A stretch of 64,000 bases of DNA from Vitis vinifera (Eukaryota > Streptophyta > Magnoliopsida > Vitales > Vitaceae), in contig NC_081818.1 of the NCBI RefSeq assembly GCF_030704535.1, positions 28,531,001 to 28,595,000 on the forward strand, read 5' to 3'. This document shows, piece by piece, positions 1-10,854 of the stretch. The notes below the pieces were generated by a model. It did no database searches, was not told the origin of the DNA, and worked only from the letters and a program-made list of their open reading frames with translations. Within the stretch, counting starts at the first letter, position 1; the number at the start of each line of letters is the position of its first letter. A program made the translations under genes and the position numbers.

Positions 1-852
1 CGTGTTGTCCTTAACTGAAGTGAGTTCAAGATCATAAATATCATAATTCAAAAGGTTTGCCATGGCAGCAATCATGCTTGACTTGCCAGTTCCTGGAGGA
101 CCATGAAGGAGATAACCTCGCTTCCAAGCCTTCCCAATTTTTGAATAATACTCTTTCCTCGTACGGAAGATGGTGAGATCATTAACAATTTCCTCCTTCT
201 TCTTTGACTCCATTGCTAGAGTCTCAAAAGTGGCTGGGTGCTCAAAGGTTACATGACTCCACACCGACTTTTTGTACCCATACCAATTCTGACTTGGATT
301 GTTAGTGTAGAGCTTCCGCTGCCGATTTCTAACTGCAATTGCCTTCCCTTCCTTTATCACATGATTCAGATAAGACCCCACGATCAAATCTCGGTACTGT
401 TTATGGAAAGTGAGCTTATAGTACCTCTTCCCATCAGCAGCAGGATAAAAAGAAATGGTCTGCATTGGAGGGGGATTTTTATTGGAAGCCCACCAAAGCT
501 TGACCCCCTTGAATTCATCCGTGACTTCTTCATGGTCATCCATGCTGAGGACTACAGATTGGCTGTCTTTGACGATATCTGCCTTGAGCCGCTTGGCCCG
601 GGTAGATGAATTGGCACTGAGGTAGTTCTCAATGGCAGCATAGGCTTCGCTGCGCTTGCGTCTGAAGCTATTTTCAGTGAACTCCTGGACAGTGATTTGA
701 ATGTAAGGATACACAAAGCTCACCAAGTTGTGGCTGTACTTTTCAATATAGGGCCGGAGCTGGTAAGGGAAGTATTGCCGAAACATGGCCCAGAGAAACA
801 TTGCCCCAGCAGCTAGTGAGCCTAGTTCAGCAAACATCTCGGCCATCACCAT
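1..852 (-). CDS. AAA-ATPase (AATP1/ASD-like), copy 1, 3' part outside window
   Basis: This is the N-terminal 284 codons of a membrane-anchored AAA-ATPase of the plant AATP1/ASD (BCS1-related) family. The frame is open from the ATG at 852 to the window edge. It shows a hydrophobic N-terminal anchor (about residues 12-30), the AAA-associated domain with YPYIQIT and the NRQRKLYTN stretch, and then the P-loop GPPGTGKS near residue 251 (about bases 79-102). Walker B and the acidic C-terminus lie beyond the edge. The first ATG (MVMAEMF) is preceded in frame by GTG-GAG-AAG-AAG, so an upstream start is unlikely. A TATA-like TATATAAT (minus strand) lies at about 905-912. Family members are ER- or mitochondria-associated ATPases induced by stress or senescence; the substrate is unknown. 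It belongs to a tandem array on the same strand and its N-half is closest to copy 2. No stop or frameshift is visible in the window. Confidence 0.9.
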   Translation of the reverse strand, partial: MVMAEMFAELGSLAAGAMFLWAMFRQYFPYQLRPYIEKYSHNLVSFVYPYIQITVQEFTENSFRRKRSEAYAAIENYLSANSSTRAKRLKADIVKDSQSVVLSMDDHEEVTDEFKGVKLWWASNKNPPPMQTISFYPAADGKRYYKLTFHKQYRDLIVGSYLNHVIKEGKAIAVRNRQRKLYTNNPSQNWYGYKKSVWSHVTFEHPATFETLAMESKKKEEIVNDLTIFRTRKEYYSKIGKAWKRGYLLHGPPGTGKSSMIAAMANLLNYDIYDLELTSVKDNT

Positions 853-1104
853 CTTCTTCTCCACAGTTTCGAGTATTAGTAGTAAAATGTGTTTGTGCTT
901 GCCCATTATATAGGGGAGCAAAACCGACCACTGATATTCTATCATCTCACAAGTTCCACCGTGTCTGCTACTCTGTGGCCACCGGCTAATGACGACATAT
1001 CAAGTTCTATTAGTATTTTGTGCCTTGGCCCACAAGGAAGATTCCCATTTTCCCATTTGCTTGTATCAGCCGCCATCTTTGACGAGACCAAATTTCCATA
1101 TGTT

Positions 1105-1381
1105 GAAGACACGAGTTACTATGGAAAAAAAAATAAAAAAATAAAAAAATTATTTTTTAAAAAAAAAGTTCCCAAATTTAAAAAAAAAAATTCCTCAAGG
1201 AATTCGTCTCTTAATTCCTCAAGGGAACTCGTATCTTGAGAGACGAGTTCTCATGGAAAAAAAAAAATAAAACAAAAATATTTAAAAAAGAGACGAGGAA
1301 TTGTTTTTTTTTTTTATTTGAGAATTTTTTTTTCCATGGGAACTCGTCTTTTCAATTTGGGAATTTTTTTATAATTTGAGA

Positions 1382-1428
<47 letters not shown>

Positions 1429-1545
1429 TTCATGGAACTCGTCTCTTGAAGAGACGAATTCTTAAGGAATTGTTTTTTTTTTTTTTTTTAAATTTGGGAA
1501 TTTTTTTTTGGGAACTCGTCTCTTGAAGAGACGAGTTCCTTTTGA
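1105..1545. repeat. Array of short inverted repeats built on GAACTCGTCTCTT
   Basis: The motif GAACTCGTCTCTTGA and its reverse complement recur at least six times, separated by A- or T-runs. The best copy, at about 1510-1539, is a near-perfect 29-base palindrome (arms GGAACTCGTCTCTT / AAGAGACGAGTTCC). Others are near 1200-1245, 1292-1300, 1338-1352 and 1435-1465, some decayed. The arms could form a hairpin cluster. No coding potential is supported. Confidence 0.75.
1385..1426. repeat. (TA)n microsatellite
   Basis: Uninterrupted TA dinucleotide run of about 20 units inside the palindrome array. Confidence 0.95.
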
Positions 1546-2592
1546 AATTTTTGTAAAATTTGAAAAGATGATTTTGGTTTTAAAAAAAATTATTCGTTCA
1601 CCCTCTCTCCTCTCTCCTACCCTCTCTCCTCTTTCCTATCTCCTCTCTACCATGTAGCAAAAATTACCACATATTTATAGTAATTTTTTCTACTACAATA
1701 ATTTAAGCATAACTTTTTTAAATTATCGTACTATTGATAAAAGTCCAGGAAGATTCCCATTTTCCCATTTGCTTGTATCAGTAGCCATCTTTGACGAGAC
1801 CAAATTAATAATGGACCGTGGAATAGGTGGAAATCTAGCTGTAAAGACAAGATAAAAAGTAAAAACAAACATCCCTCTCTACTGGTAACACTCTTGACCC
1901 AACTTTAACACAACTCACAAGGCAGTTGATAAGTACATAAATTGTCGTCCGCAAGTTTAAAAAAGGTAAAAGATTATTTAAATTTAGTCAATTGTTCCTC
2001 ATTTTTCTTTTTGGCATAAAAAAATTTGAAAAATGTTAAGACTCATAAATAATCCCTCTCCTATTTAATTTTCTTCTATTCTCAACGTGTTTGTTGGGTG
2101 ATGATGCAATCAGCTGATGTCATCAATTTTTTTTCAAAGCCCTTACTACAATTAATTTTAATTAACACATAAATTATCTTAATTAGTTTAAATTAATCAT
2201 AATCAACATTGAAGTAATCTATACATTTAATTTCAAATCATCATAAATCAGTTCTTAAATATATTTTAATCAAGCATAAATCAAGTTAACTAATTAATAA
2301 CTAACATCATAAGATCTTTTATCTTATTCCATCAAAAACTCCAATTTCTCATCTCATTTTTGCTAATTTTGGATTATGGAATTTCATTATTTTCCAAAAT
2401 TTGAGTTTTATAATATTTGTAACAGCAGGTATTTGGGCTTTTAAAGTCTCTCCAACTTTGTCCCCATATTTGTATCTCACCTTATTTTACACGGGGTGAA
2501 TTTTTTATTTGAGGATTTTCTTTTCTTTTTTAATTATTTTTGTAATTCCATCATCTCGTATTTTGACATTTTTGTCTTTCTTGGTCATCATC

Positions 2593-2596
<4 letters not shown>

Positions 2597-2645
<49 letters not shown>
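2597..2645. repeat. (TA)n microsatellite
   Basis: TA dinucleotide run of more than 20 units. The equivalent place in the copy 2 flank (about 24100) has only a few units, so the expansion is local. Confidence 0.95.
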
Positions 2646-2648
<3 letters not shown>

Positions 2649-3471
2649 GAATAGCTCCTATAAAGCATAATACCTATAAATTTGATTCAAAAATGAGTCA
2701 TAATAATCTTTACAACCAAATTTATAATATTTTAAAGAAAATCTTACTACCATATAAATATATATTTTTTAACTAAATAATTTGTCTATTTCTTTTATTT
2801 ACCTCTTGGTCTTTTATAATTTATCTCGTGAAATTTGGTTTATTCTGTATTTGTATTTATATGAGTTTAGGTTTAACATTTCTTAAAATTTAGATGTGAT
2901 GGTCAACTATTGAAGTCTCGAAGAAGAAGGACAAAGGAGAAATTATAATAAATAAATAAAAATAGAAAGAATTAGAGTTTGAAAATAATTTTTTAAAATA
3001 GTTTTAAAAATATTTTTAATTATTTTAAGGAATAATATTTTTTTGAGAATATAAATATAAAAATAATTTTTTATGAAGTATTATATAATACAAAATATTC
3101 TTCATAATTTTAATTGTTTTTGGAAATGTTTTAAGAAGTGATCGTGTTTTCTAAGTTAGAAAATTATTTTTTATTTTAAACAATAAAACTTCATTTTCAA
3201 AAAAACTTTTCGAACATGTGTAAGATTTTTGAAAGAAAAGGAAAGGCACCGGCACTCTTTCCACCATAATTAAGAAAAAAAAATCATAAAAATTAAAGGA
3301 TCATGGGCCGTCCTGGCGAGTACGCGGTTTGGACGAACAAAATTTGGAAACTTCTGCATAATTCACCCTTTATTAAATTATATGAATTATGATATAGTCT
3401 ATTTACAAAAATTTACAAAAATATTAATATACCCCTTATTAATAATTTATAGAATTATAATTTACGGATAT

Positions 3472-4181
3472 TGTAGAGTTATAATAAGGCAGAATATGTA
3501 AACCCCAAAGTTTATCTCAATTTTATTTTTATATTAATTTTAAGTTTAATTTTATCAATAAATTTTAAATTCCAATTACATGTATTTTTTTGTTCATTCA
3601 CTATTTAATAGTTTTTATTATTTTATATATTATTTTATTTTTTTTTATTTTTTTATTTTTTTATATTTATTTTTTATTTTATTTTTATTATTATTATTAT
3701 ATTCTATTTTATTTTTTTCTTTTTCTTATCTCTCTCATATCTCCTCTCTCTTCCGTTCTCCTCCACCTACCCTCACCTACCCACTTCTTCTCTCTCCTTA
3801 TCGGCCACATTCTCATATCTCCCTTTTTGTTTTATTTTTTTTTCATTTCCTTTTTGCCTCCTCTTTCTTCCCCAAAAAAATTTCCTTTGGCCCCCTCCCC
3901 CCCACATTTTCCTTTCCCCCTTTTTTTCCCCTGTTCTCTCCTCTAACTCCACTCCCATTCTCAGCCACTCGACTCCGAGCCGATGCCATTCCTAGTGCCC
4001 TTCATCCCCCATTTTCTTATTATTATTTTTTTTCTTTTTAATTTTTTTATTATTATTATTATTATTTGTTTTTAAAAAAGTCGTCAATCTCACTATCACC
4101 GGTAGGGTCGTCGGCCAATCGCCTCCGATGACCCCTCTTTTTTTCTCTCATTCTCTCACTTCCCCGTATCACTCATTTTCC

Positions 4182-4212
<31 letters not shown>

Positions 4213-4214
4213 TT

Positions 4215-4253
<39 letters not shown>

Positions 4254-6308
4254 ATTGTTGTTATTGTTATAATTATTATTATTATTGTTATTATTATTAT
4301 TATTATTGTTATAGTTATTGTTGTTATTTTATTTTATTTTATTTTATTTTATTTTAATAATAATTTTTGTTTGTGATATTTGGATTGTTGAATTAATATG
4401 AAATTAATTTAAGGGATATTTGGATTATATGAATTGCATATTGTTTATTTGAACTTGGGCCTATTGTTAAGTTGTTATTTGTTTGGGCTTATTGGATTGG
4501 GTTTGAAATATTATTTCTCTTGACCATGTATTTTTTATGTAGGCATGTTAATTGATGTGAATTTTGGGATTCATAATGTGGGTGAGACTTGTTGGATTAT
4601 TTGAATATTTGATATGAGCTTGACCAATTTGAATTGTTTAATTTGGACATGGGACAATTGTGGTGTATATTAAACTAAGCTTAGATTATGAAATATTAAA
4701 TTTAGGTCTAGTAGAATTTATTTTAATTTATCCAATTTTAGGTTTGGTTGATTGTGTTTGTATCTTTGGTTTTTAATTTGGATGTTCTAGGTTAAGACCT
4801 ATAGTAATCTAGGCTCATTTTAATTGACGAAATTTATGAGACTAATTTGAAATTGGAATTTAGGTTTGAATATTTGTTTAGGATTTTATACATCTCTGGA
4901 TATTTACATCTGTCTTATTCTTGTTTTTGCATGGACCCATTCTGCAATCTTGTTGGATAAGTACGAATTGATGACACGTGAAGCTTATTGTAAGTTTATT
5001 TGGGTACATATTTTATTTCCCACTTTTATTTGGTTTTATTTTTATTAGTTTGTGTAAATATTCGTTCGTATGTATTTATTGAGTGTGTACAGAATTGAAT
5101 ATCAAACAAACTAGAAATTTTATTTAAATGAAAGGAAGAAGTCAGTAAATGTGTTTTAATAAAACAACAATTTTAAAATATTATTTTTAATAAAAGAAAG
5201 TTTTTTTTATTTATAAAAATTCAGAAAAATGCATTTAGAAAAATCCAAAAGAAATGTTTTTAAATAATATTTGTCCAAAAATTTCTTTGTTTAACAAAAA
5301 TTGTCCAAATATTGTTTTGTAAATAAAATTGTCCCAAAAATTAATTTTTAATAAAATTCTCCAAAAAAAAAATGTTTTTTTAAATAAATTCTTTTTACTT
5401 AATTAAAATTGGATTAAAAGTCATTTTTAGAAATAGATGATTTATTTATTTATTTTTATTTTTATTTTTATTTTTCCTTTTAATTAAAAATTATTTTGTA
5501 AATAAAGTTATGCCTTTTTAAATAATTTATATAAATCATTTTTCTTAAATGAAATCAAATTGAAATATATTTGTAAATAAAATTGTAAAAATTCATTCCT
5601 TTTTTTTAAACAAGTAAAAATAATTTTTACGCCTAAATTGAAATTTTGTAATAAATTCTTTTGATACAATAAGTGTAAATAACATTTTTTTTTCGAAAAT
5701 TAAATACAATTGAAATTGAATCAAATCACTTAAGGAAAATATCTTGTAAATAAATAAATTGAAATCACTCATTCAAAATCATTTTTAATAAAATCATTTG
5801 AAATTTCTTGAAAACTATTTTTTTTTACTATTTATTTATTTAGTTCAATAAATCATTTTGTATAATTCTTTTGTCATTTATTTTATGTGTTCTTATAATT
5901 AAATTTCGTTATTATTTTTGTATATATTAATTTTCACCATGACTTCTACATTGATTATTTTTCTTGGTATCCATAATTAATTAATTAATTGTCACAATTC
6001 CCTTAATTCGTTTAGTAGAGGTCGTACGTATGCGGGCTTAGAGGGGTGCTACGACTCACCACCGTACCTTTCCAATAAGTAACCTGACCCCTAAACCCAG
6101 ACTTGGTTTTTCACAGACCCGTTTTTTCTTTCAGGAGTCACACTTAGGGTTTTCTTTCTTATTTGGTTTTTCCCTTAAAAAAATAAAATAAAACAAAAAT
6201 AAGTGGCGACTCCAAGTCTTTTTCTAAAAATCAAATTTTCATCAAATAAAATAAAAAACGAGTTTCACCATCGAGTGGGAACGCATCGAGCAAAATGTGG
6301 GGTCTACA
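3472..6308 (+). mobile_element. Solo LTR, Ty3/gypsy-like, about 2.8 kb
   Basis: The segment begins TGTAGAG and ends GTGGGGTCTACA, giving matching inverted termini TGTAGA..TCTACA. The last 300 bases (GTGGCGACTCC, GGGAACGCATCGAGC, AAAATGTGGGG) read like the 3' end of long LTRs in Tat/Ogre-type gypsy elements; this is recall of the family. There is no gag-pol and no second LTR, so it appears to be a solo LTR. The flanks GATAT (left) and GAATA (right) are not an exact 5-bp duplication. Related sequence, with one segment in reverse orientation, sits at 26537-27582. It interrupts the duplicated AAA flank. Confidence 0.7.
4180..4347. repeat. ATT/GTT trinucleotide and TTTTA microsatellites
   Basis: A run of ATT units, about twelve GTT units, more ATT units and then a TTTTA run inside the solo LTR. 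The valine/isoleucine-rich reading frame across it is an artefact of the repeat. Confidence 0.9.
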
Positions 6309-7263
6309 GAATATTATGGTTCTTGTTGATGTTGCAAAATATTATAATTTACGGAACTTTAATATAATTTTCTTTTTCTTTTTTGCTTATCTCTCTCGCT
6401 CCTCTTGTTTATTCTCCCCTCCTCTTCTTGCATGTTTTGTGATTTGTCCAAATATTTATTTGTCAAAATATATTTCTGCAATCTTTCTATTGGTGCACGC
6501 GAGTGAGAGTAACGTTCGGATAGCTTCCAAGACGAAGAGGGCAATTCACCCTATACAAAGGAATGTGTGGCTATTTATTTATACTCAAGTGTAACGTCTC
6601 TTCAAGTGTTTTAATGAGCTTTAATTGTGCTTGATTATGCATTATCGTGTCAATAATTGTCGACTTATAACGATTGTCTCGTCTTGATTAAACTTATCTG
6701 CTATGTTTGGTTTTTGAAAAATTTAAAAAAAAATGTAAGAGAAAAAAAAAGTAGAAGAAAAGTAAAATAAAATAAAAAATAAATTTAAAGTCAATAAATT
6801 ATTTTTATTTGTTATTTTAAATTCATTTAATTTATTTTAAGTCATTAATATAAAGATTAAATAATTCAAAAATATATAAATTTTTAATTATATTTGATTT
6901 TTCTTAACACTTTTTATAAAACAACCAAATATAAAAAAAATCATTTTTCTTAACATTTTTTTTTTTAGCATTTTATGGGAACCAAACATAGCCATAAAAT
7001 TTGGGTTCATAATGTATATTAAGTACTTCAACACCTTTCCTCGTACCGAGTCCTTTATTTTTGGACAAATAAGCATGCATTGTTTCTAATTTCATGTTGA
7101 AGATCCAATTTATTCTAACATGGACAGATTAGAGATCTTTGAAAACCCTCAAGGAAAAAAAATTTAAAAAACCCACAAGTAACAAAAGTCTCTAACCTAA
7201 GCTGAAGAGAAAAGCTACCCAAGTTACCTTTCTTGCTAATTCACGTGATATGAAGGAGAGTAT
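6309..7263. other. AAA-array flank carrying a MITE
   Basis: Non-coding. The part from about 6370 to 6480 matches the flank near 33260-33370. The part at 7110-7263 (GAAGAGAAAAGCTACC, TTTCTTGCTAATTCACGTGAT) matches the 3' flanks of copies 4 and 5 near 33500 and 37850. It is the distal half of the copy 2 3' flank, split from the proximal half (21180-21447) by element A. Confidence 0.7.
6700..6992. mobile_element. AT-rich MITE-like element, termini GCTATGTTTGG / CCAAACATAGC
   Basis: An inverted pair GCTATGTTTGG and CCAAACATAGC bounds 293 bases of A/T-rich non-coding DNA. Similar sequences occur at 30035-30255, 41187-41820, 50090-50370 and more loosely at 48590-48850, so this is a dispersed family. 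No clear target duplication is seen at this copy. Confidence 0.55.
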
Positions 7264-7726
7264 TGTTAAAATAATTATGGTCTCACATATATTAATAATT
7301 GTTTATGATTAAGCTATCTATATATATTCAATTTATATTTATTAAGTATGGGTTACCTTGTGTGTAGAGCCTAAGTCACATGTGTCTTACATGATGAAGA
7401 CACATGTGGCCCAACAACCCAATGGGTATGGTCCCTATGGCATAGAAGAAGTTAATAAAAGGGAAAAGGAAACTAAAATTTGGTGTCTTTTAGTTTTCTT
7501 TTCTAAAAATACAAAAAACGTTCCCTCTCCTGCCTTCCATCACAAGAGAGAAAACAGAAAGGCGGTTTCCTCCTCTATTGCCTTAGAAGAACCACATTTC
7601 TTCAAGATCAACAATGGATTCAGGTTTTTTCTAATCTAATCGGCATGTTTTCTTTATGATTTAACATGAGATTTCTAGTTTTGAGTTGATAAAATATTTG
7701 GTAATCTTTAAAATTGTTCTACAACA
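7264..7726 (+). repeat. 5' LTR of element A
   Basis: 463 bases, TG..CA ends, collinear with the 3' LTR at 20704-21179. Shared landmarks are ACACATGTGGCC, AAACGTTCCCTCTCCTGCC and AAGATCAACAATGGATTCAGG. Confidence 0.9.
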
Positions 7727-7728
7727 AG

Positions 7729-7741
7729 TGGTATCAGAGCC
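7729..7741 (+). other. Primer binding site of element A
   Basis: TGGTATCAGAGCC, complementary to the 3' end of initiator Met-tRNA, two bases after the LTR end. Confidence 0.9.
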
Positions 7742-8592
7742 ACACATGTTGAATCATTAAGAAATACATGTTGATTCAAAGTTATATGAATTTTCTTCCA
7801 TATGGCATATTAGGACAAGAATTTTCTTGACATAATCTGGGAATTTTTCTAGGTTGGTTTCATTTTCTGAATCTAAAAAAAAAATTAAAATTTAATCAAC
7901 TAGTAGAGAAAGCCAAAGCATGACTAAAAGGGTTGGAATTGGCCTATAGTTTGGAGAGCTTGTTTTTTAAGGCATAGAGTTTAAATAATAATTGTTACCA
8001 CTTCTTTTGTGTTTCAAATTTTGGAATTGGATTGGAACTTTTCCAAGCTGCCAACGTACAGCATATGTAAGGCTATTAATCTTGTTACCAAAGTGACTTC
8101 AATGCAGTTTTTAATATTAAATAATGGATTTAGCATTTTCTTTCTACATTTGTGTTTAATATTTTAAAATAAATGAGTTATGTATATTTGTTGTCAAAGT
8201 AACTTATATTATGTAATTTTATTTATTTTGAAATATGTAAACATGTTATTATTGTGTAAAATAATCGGCCCAAAGGAAGATTATTTTAATATAATAATAA
8301 ATAAAGTAGTCATAAATATATGACATATAAAGTTTACATTGCATGTTATATGTCAGTCCAAAGAAATGTATATTGCTTCGGTTTTATTGTCAATATTGAT
8401 GAACTAATTTTGTAAAAGAGTACCAATTACAAGTTGATATTTTTGTCCAAAGACTAAATATTAATGTTTGTGCTATGTATCTTGTTATGGGCCCACATGC
8501 ATGTATATATATGTTAAAAATTTTATTTATTCATATATGTATGATATTTTTGTGATTAATTGTGAGCTTTATTGTTATTGTTCAACATCTTC

Positions 8593-9403
8593 TATATTTG
8601 CTAATGTTAATAACATTCCTATGCTTAATGGCACAAACTTCAAGAAATGAAATGAGCACATTATGATTGTGCTCAGGTGCATGGATTTGGACTATACATT
8701 AAGGGCGGATCGCCCTGCAGACCTTGCAGGTGTTAGCACTACTGAGCAAAGGGTTGCTATGGAAAAATGGGAGTGATCCAATTGCATGAGTCTAATGATA
8801 ATGAAGCACTCAATTCCAAAAGCTATAAGGGGTGCAATACCTAAGGAGTCCCGAGCCAAGGCATTCTTGGACCAGATAGCAAACCGATTTGCTGCAAACG
8901 AAAAGGTCGAGACAAACACTATTCTTAGTAAGCTTGTCTCCATGTGATACAAAGGGGAAAAAAATATAAGGGAGTACATAATGGAAATGTCCAATCTTGT
9001 GACTAGACTCAAAGCACTAAAGTTAAAGTTATCAAAAGACTTACTCATACACTTGGTCTTGATCTCCCTACCTACACAATTTAGTCCATTCAAGATCAGT
9101 TACAACACACAAAAAGGAAAAATGGACTCTGAATGAGTTTATTGCTTAGTGTGTGCAAGAAGATGAGAGACTAAAACAAGAGAAGATAGAAAGTGCTCAC
9201 TTGGCTTCCACATCTCAGAGACATGGTACCAATAAGAAAAGAAAGAGGGACAATAAGGGAAAACAAACTGCATATTCTGGGACATCTGAGCAAAAGGTAC
9301 AGAAGAAACAAGATAAGGAGATCACTTGTTTCTTTTGCAAGAAGACTGGTCATATGAAGAAGGCTTGTACCCAATATGCCGCTTGGCGTGAAAAGAAAAG
9401 TAT
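8593..9403 (+). pseudogene. Copia gag remnant of element A
   Basis: Conceptual reading gives NNIPMLNGTNFKK, IMIVLRCMDLDYTLRADRP, AFLDQIANRF, IREYIMEMSNLVTRLKAL and a CCHC zinc knuckle (CFFCKKTGHMKKAC). This is a UBN2/Retrotran_gag-type Copia capsid protein. In-frame stops (8648-8650, near 8775, near 8945, near 9148) interrupt it, so it is dead. The frame breaks off after AAWREKK at about 9400, where nested element B begins. The protease that should follow the zinc knuckle is missing. Confidence 0.85.
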
Positions 9404-9406
9404 ATT

Positions 9407-10565
9407 TCTTTTTTTCCACACAACAATATATGCACAAAATAAATAAAGGAAAGAGATAAAGGTAGAGAATTCAAACTCAGATTTATAGTGGTTCGGCACT
9501 CCCTTGCCTACGTCCACTCTCCTCAATCTCCTAACCGAGTGAGGGTTCCACTAGCTTGAAGCTACAATCAAGCTTTCAATCGTCTTACACTTGGATTCCG
9601 GCTCCAATGGGCTCTTACACAATCTCTTCAAGATTTGAACCACTTGAAGGCTTTCACACTCAGTTTACACAAGGATGAAACTCTCAACCTAGCTTAAGGA
9701 AGGCTCAAGTACAAGAGAAAGCTAGGATGAATTGCAAGAGTGCACTAAGAATATGCAATTGATGGTTTAATGCACTAAGAAAGAGGATGTGAGCTTTTTT
9801 TTTATCAAGAACAGGTAGGTAGGCTTTTAATGCAATTGTTCTCTTGGTCATAAATGAATAGGAGCTCTCAATTTATAGGTTTCTAAGCTCGGGAGACAAA
9901 AACAGCAGAAAGTAGCCTCGACCGGACGAGCAAAGGGTCGACCGGATCACTAGCCGTTGGAGCATTTAATGCATAGCAGGTTACCGTTGCCTCGACCGGA
10001 CCTCGACCGGACTTCGACCGGACCTCGACCGGACAAAGGGTGAGGCTCGACCGGGAAGAGGAAGCTACTGGGAGAGAGAGAAAGTTTTTGTGTCTCCCTC
10101 GACCGGACCTCGGCCGGACAAGGAAAACCGGTCGACCGGTTCCCCAACCGGTTGAGCCGGTTGGCCATAGCCTCGACCGGATGAGCCTTTTGGCCCTGAA
10201 AACCTATCCTTTTTTATTTCTTTCTTTTCCAATACTTAGGCAAGGTCTTTAGTAGAGTTAATATGTCAATTTTGAGTTAATTTGCCTAAGGTATATTTGA
10301 TAAAACTCGGGTTTTAAAGAAAATCAAGTTTTAAAGAATAAACCGAGTTTTCTAAGATGCATGAAAATGTATGAACATCCTAAGTGCACTCATACTATCA
10401 TCTTACATTCATTTCCTATGATCACAAGTCTTCCAAATGGTCTTTATCCCGTATTCGTTTGGTCCTTGAGATTATACCTGAGATTCTTAACAATTTAAAG
10501 CAATTAGTCACTTAACCACGGTTTGTTATCATCAAAACCTGATTAGGAGAACCCTTGGGCTAACA
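9407..10565 (-). repeat. 3' LTR of element B, truncated at its 3' end
   Basis: 1159 bases matching 17757-18915 almost exactly. In element sense it begins TGTTAGCCCAAGGG at 10565. The match stops near 9407 (TTTCTTTTTTTCCACAC), while the other LTR continues about 70 bases further to TTTTATCA. Confidence 0.9.
9917..10187. repeat. Cluster of CGACCGG motifs in the LTR of B (left copy)
   Basis: Ten exact CGACCGG copies, several in tandem as CTCGACCGGA with about 10-11-base spacing, plus the palindromic piece ACCGGTCGACCGGT. The right LTR carries the same cluster at 18263-18534, with one copy mutated to CGACCAG. The motif recurs in the leader of ORF3 (about 12586-12620). GC-rich islands like this in an AT-rich LTR may be regulatory or a methylation target; this is inference. 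Confidence 0.8.
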
Positions 10566-10854
10566 ATCTCCCCCTTTTTGATGATGACAAACCTTGGTTA
10601 TCTAGGAGACAGAGAAATCTCCCCCTCAAACCAACCATGGGATAATCAACACAAAAATGTAGGAAATTTAAAGCGAGAAGACAGTGTAAGTCAATAACAG
10701 TGTCATATCATATCATATCATATATAGGCAAGAGCAAGAGTACATGAAAGCGTATGATATGCATGGAAATGAAAAAGTCTCCTAAGGTCCCTATCCTAAC
10801 ATATCTCCCCCTTTGGCAACATCAAAAAGAAACGAAGGGGGATCCCAAACAAAA

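Larger units (their letters stand above)
853..3471. other. Intergenic upstream flank of AAA copy 1
   Basis: No gene is supported here. The stretch holds the copy 1 promoter, an array of short palindromes (1105-1545), two TA microsatellites, and a duplicated block around 2100-2480 (TGATGCAATCAGCTGATG and following AT-rich sequence). That block recurs upstream of the other AAA copies near 23480, 30550, 36540 and 40800. A remnant of the GC-rich block (GGGCCG..ACGCGGTTTGGACGAAC) is at 3305-3345. Confidence 0.7.

Noticed and set aside
238-609. Plus-strand ORF opposite the AAA-associated domain (also 22537-22785, 28961-29332)
   Set aside because: Antisense shadow of the N-terminal AAA-ATPase coding region.
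3580-4041. 153-codon Phe/Leu/Ser-rich ORF
   Set aside because: Pyrimidine-rich leader of the solo LTR; low-complexity translation with no domain.
7729-7741. tRNA-like sequence TGGTATCAGAGCC
   Set aside because: This is a retrotransposon primer binding site, not a tRNA gene; no cloverleaf surrounds it. I found no convincing tRNA, rRNA or CRISPR array in the window.
8692-9093. 133-codon minus-strand ORF
   Set aside because: Antisense to the decayed gag of element A.
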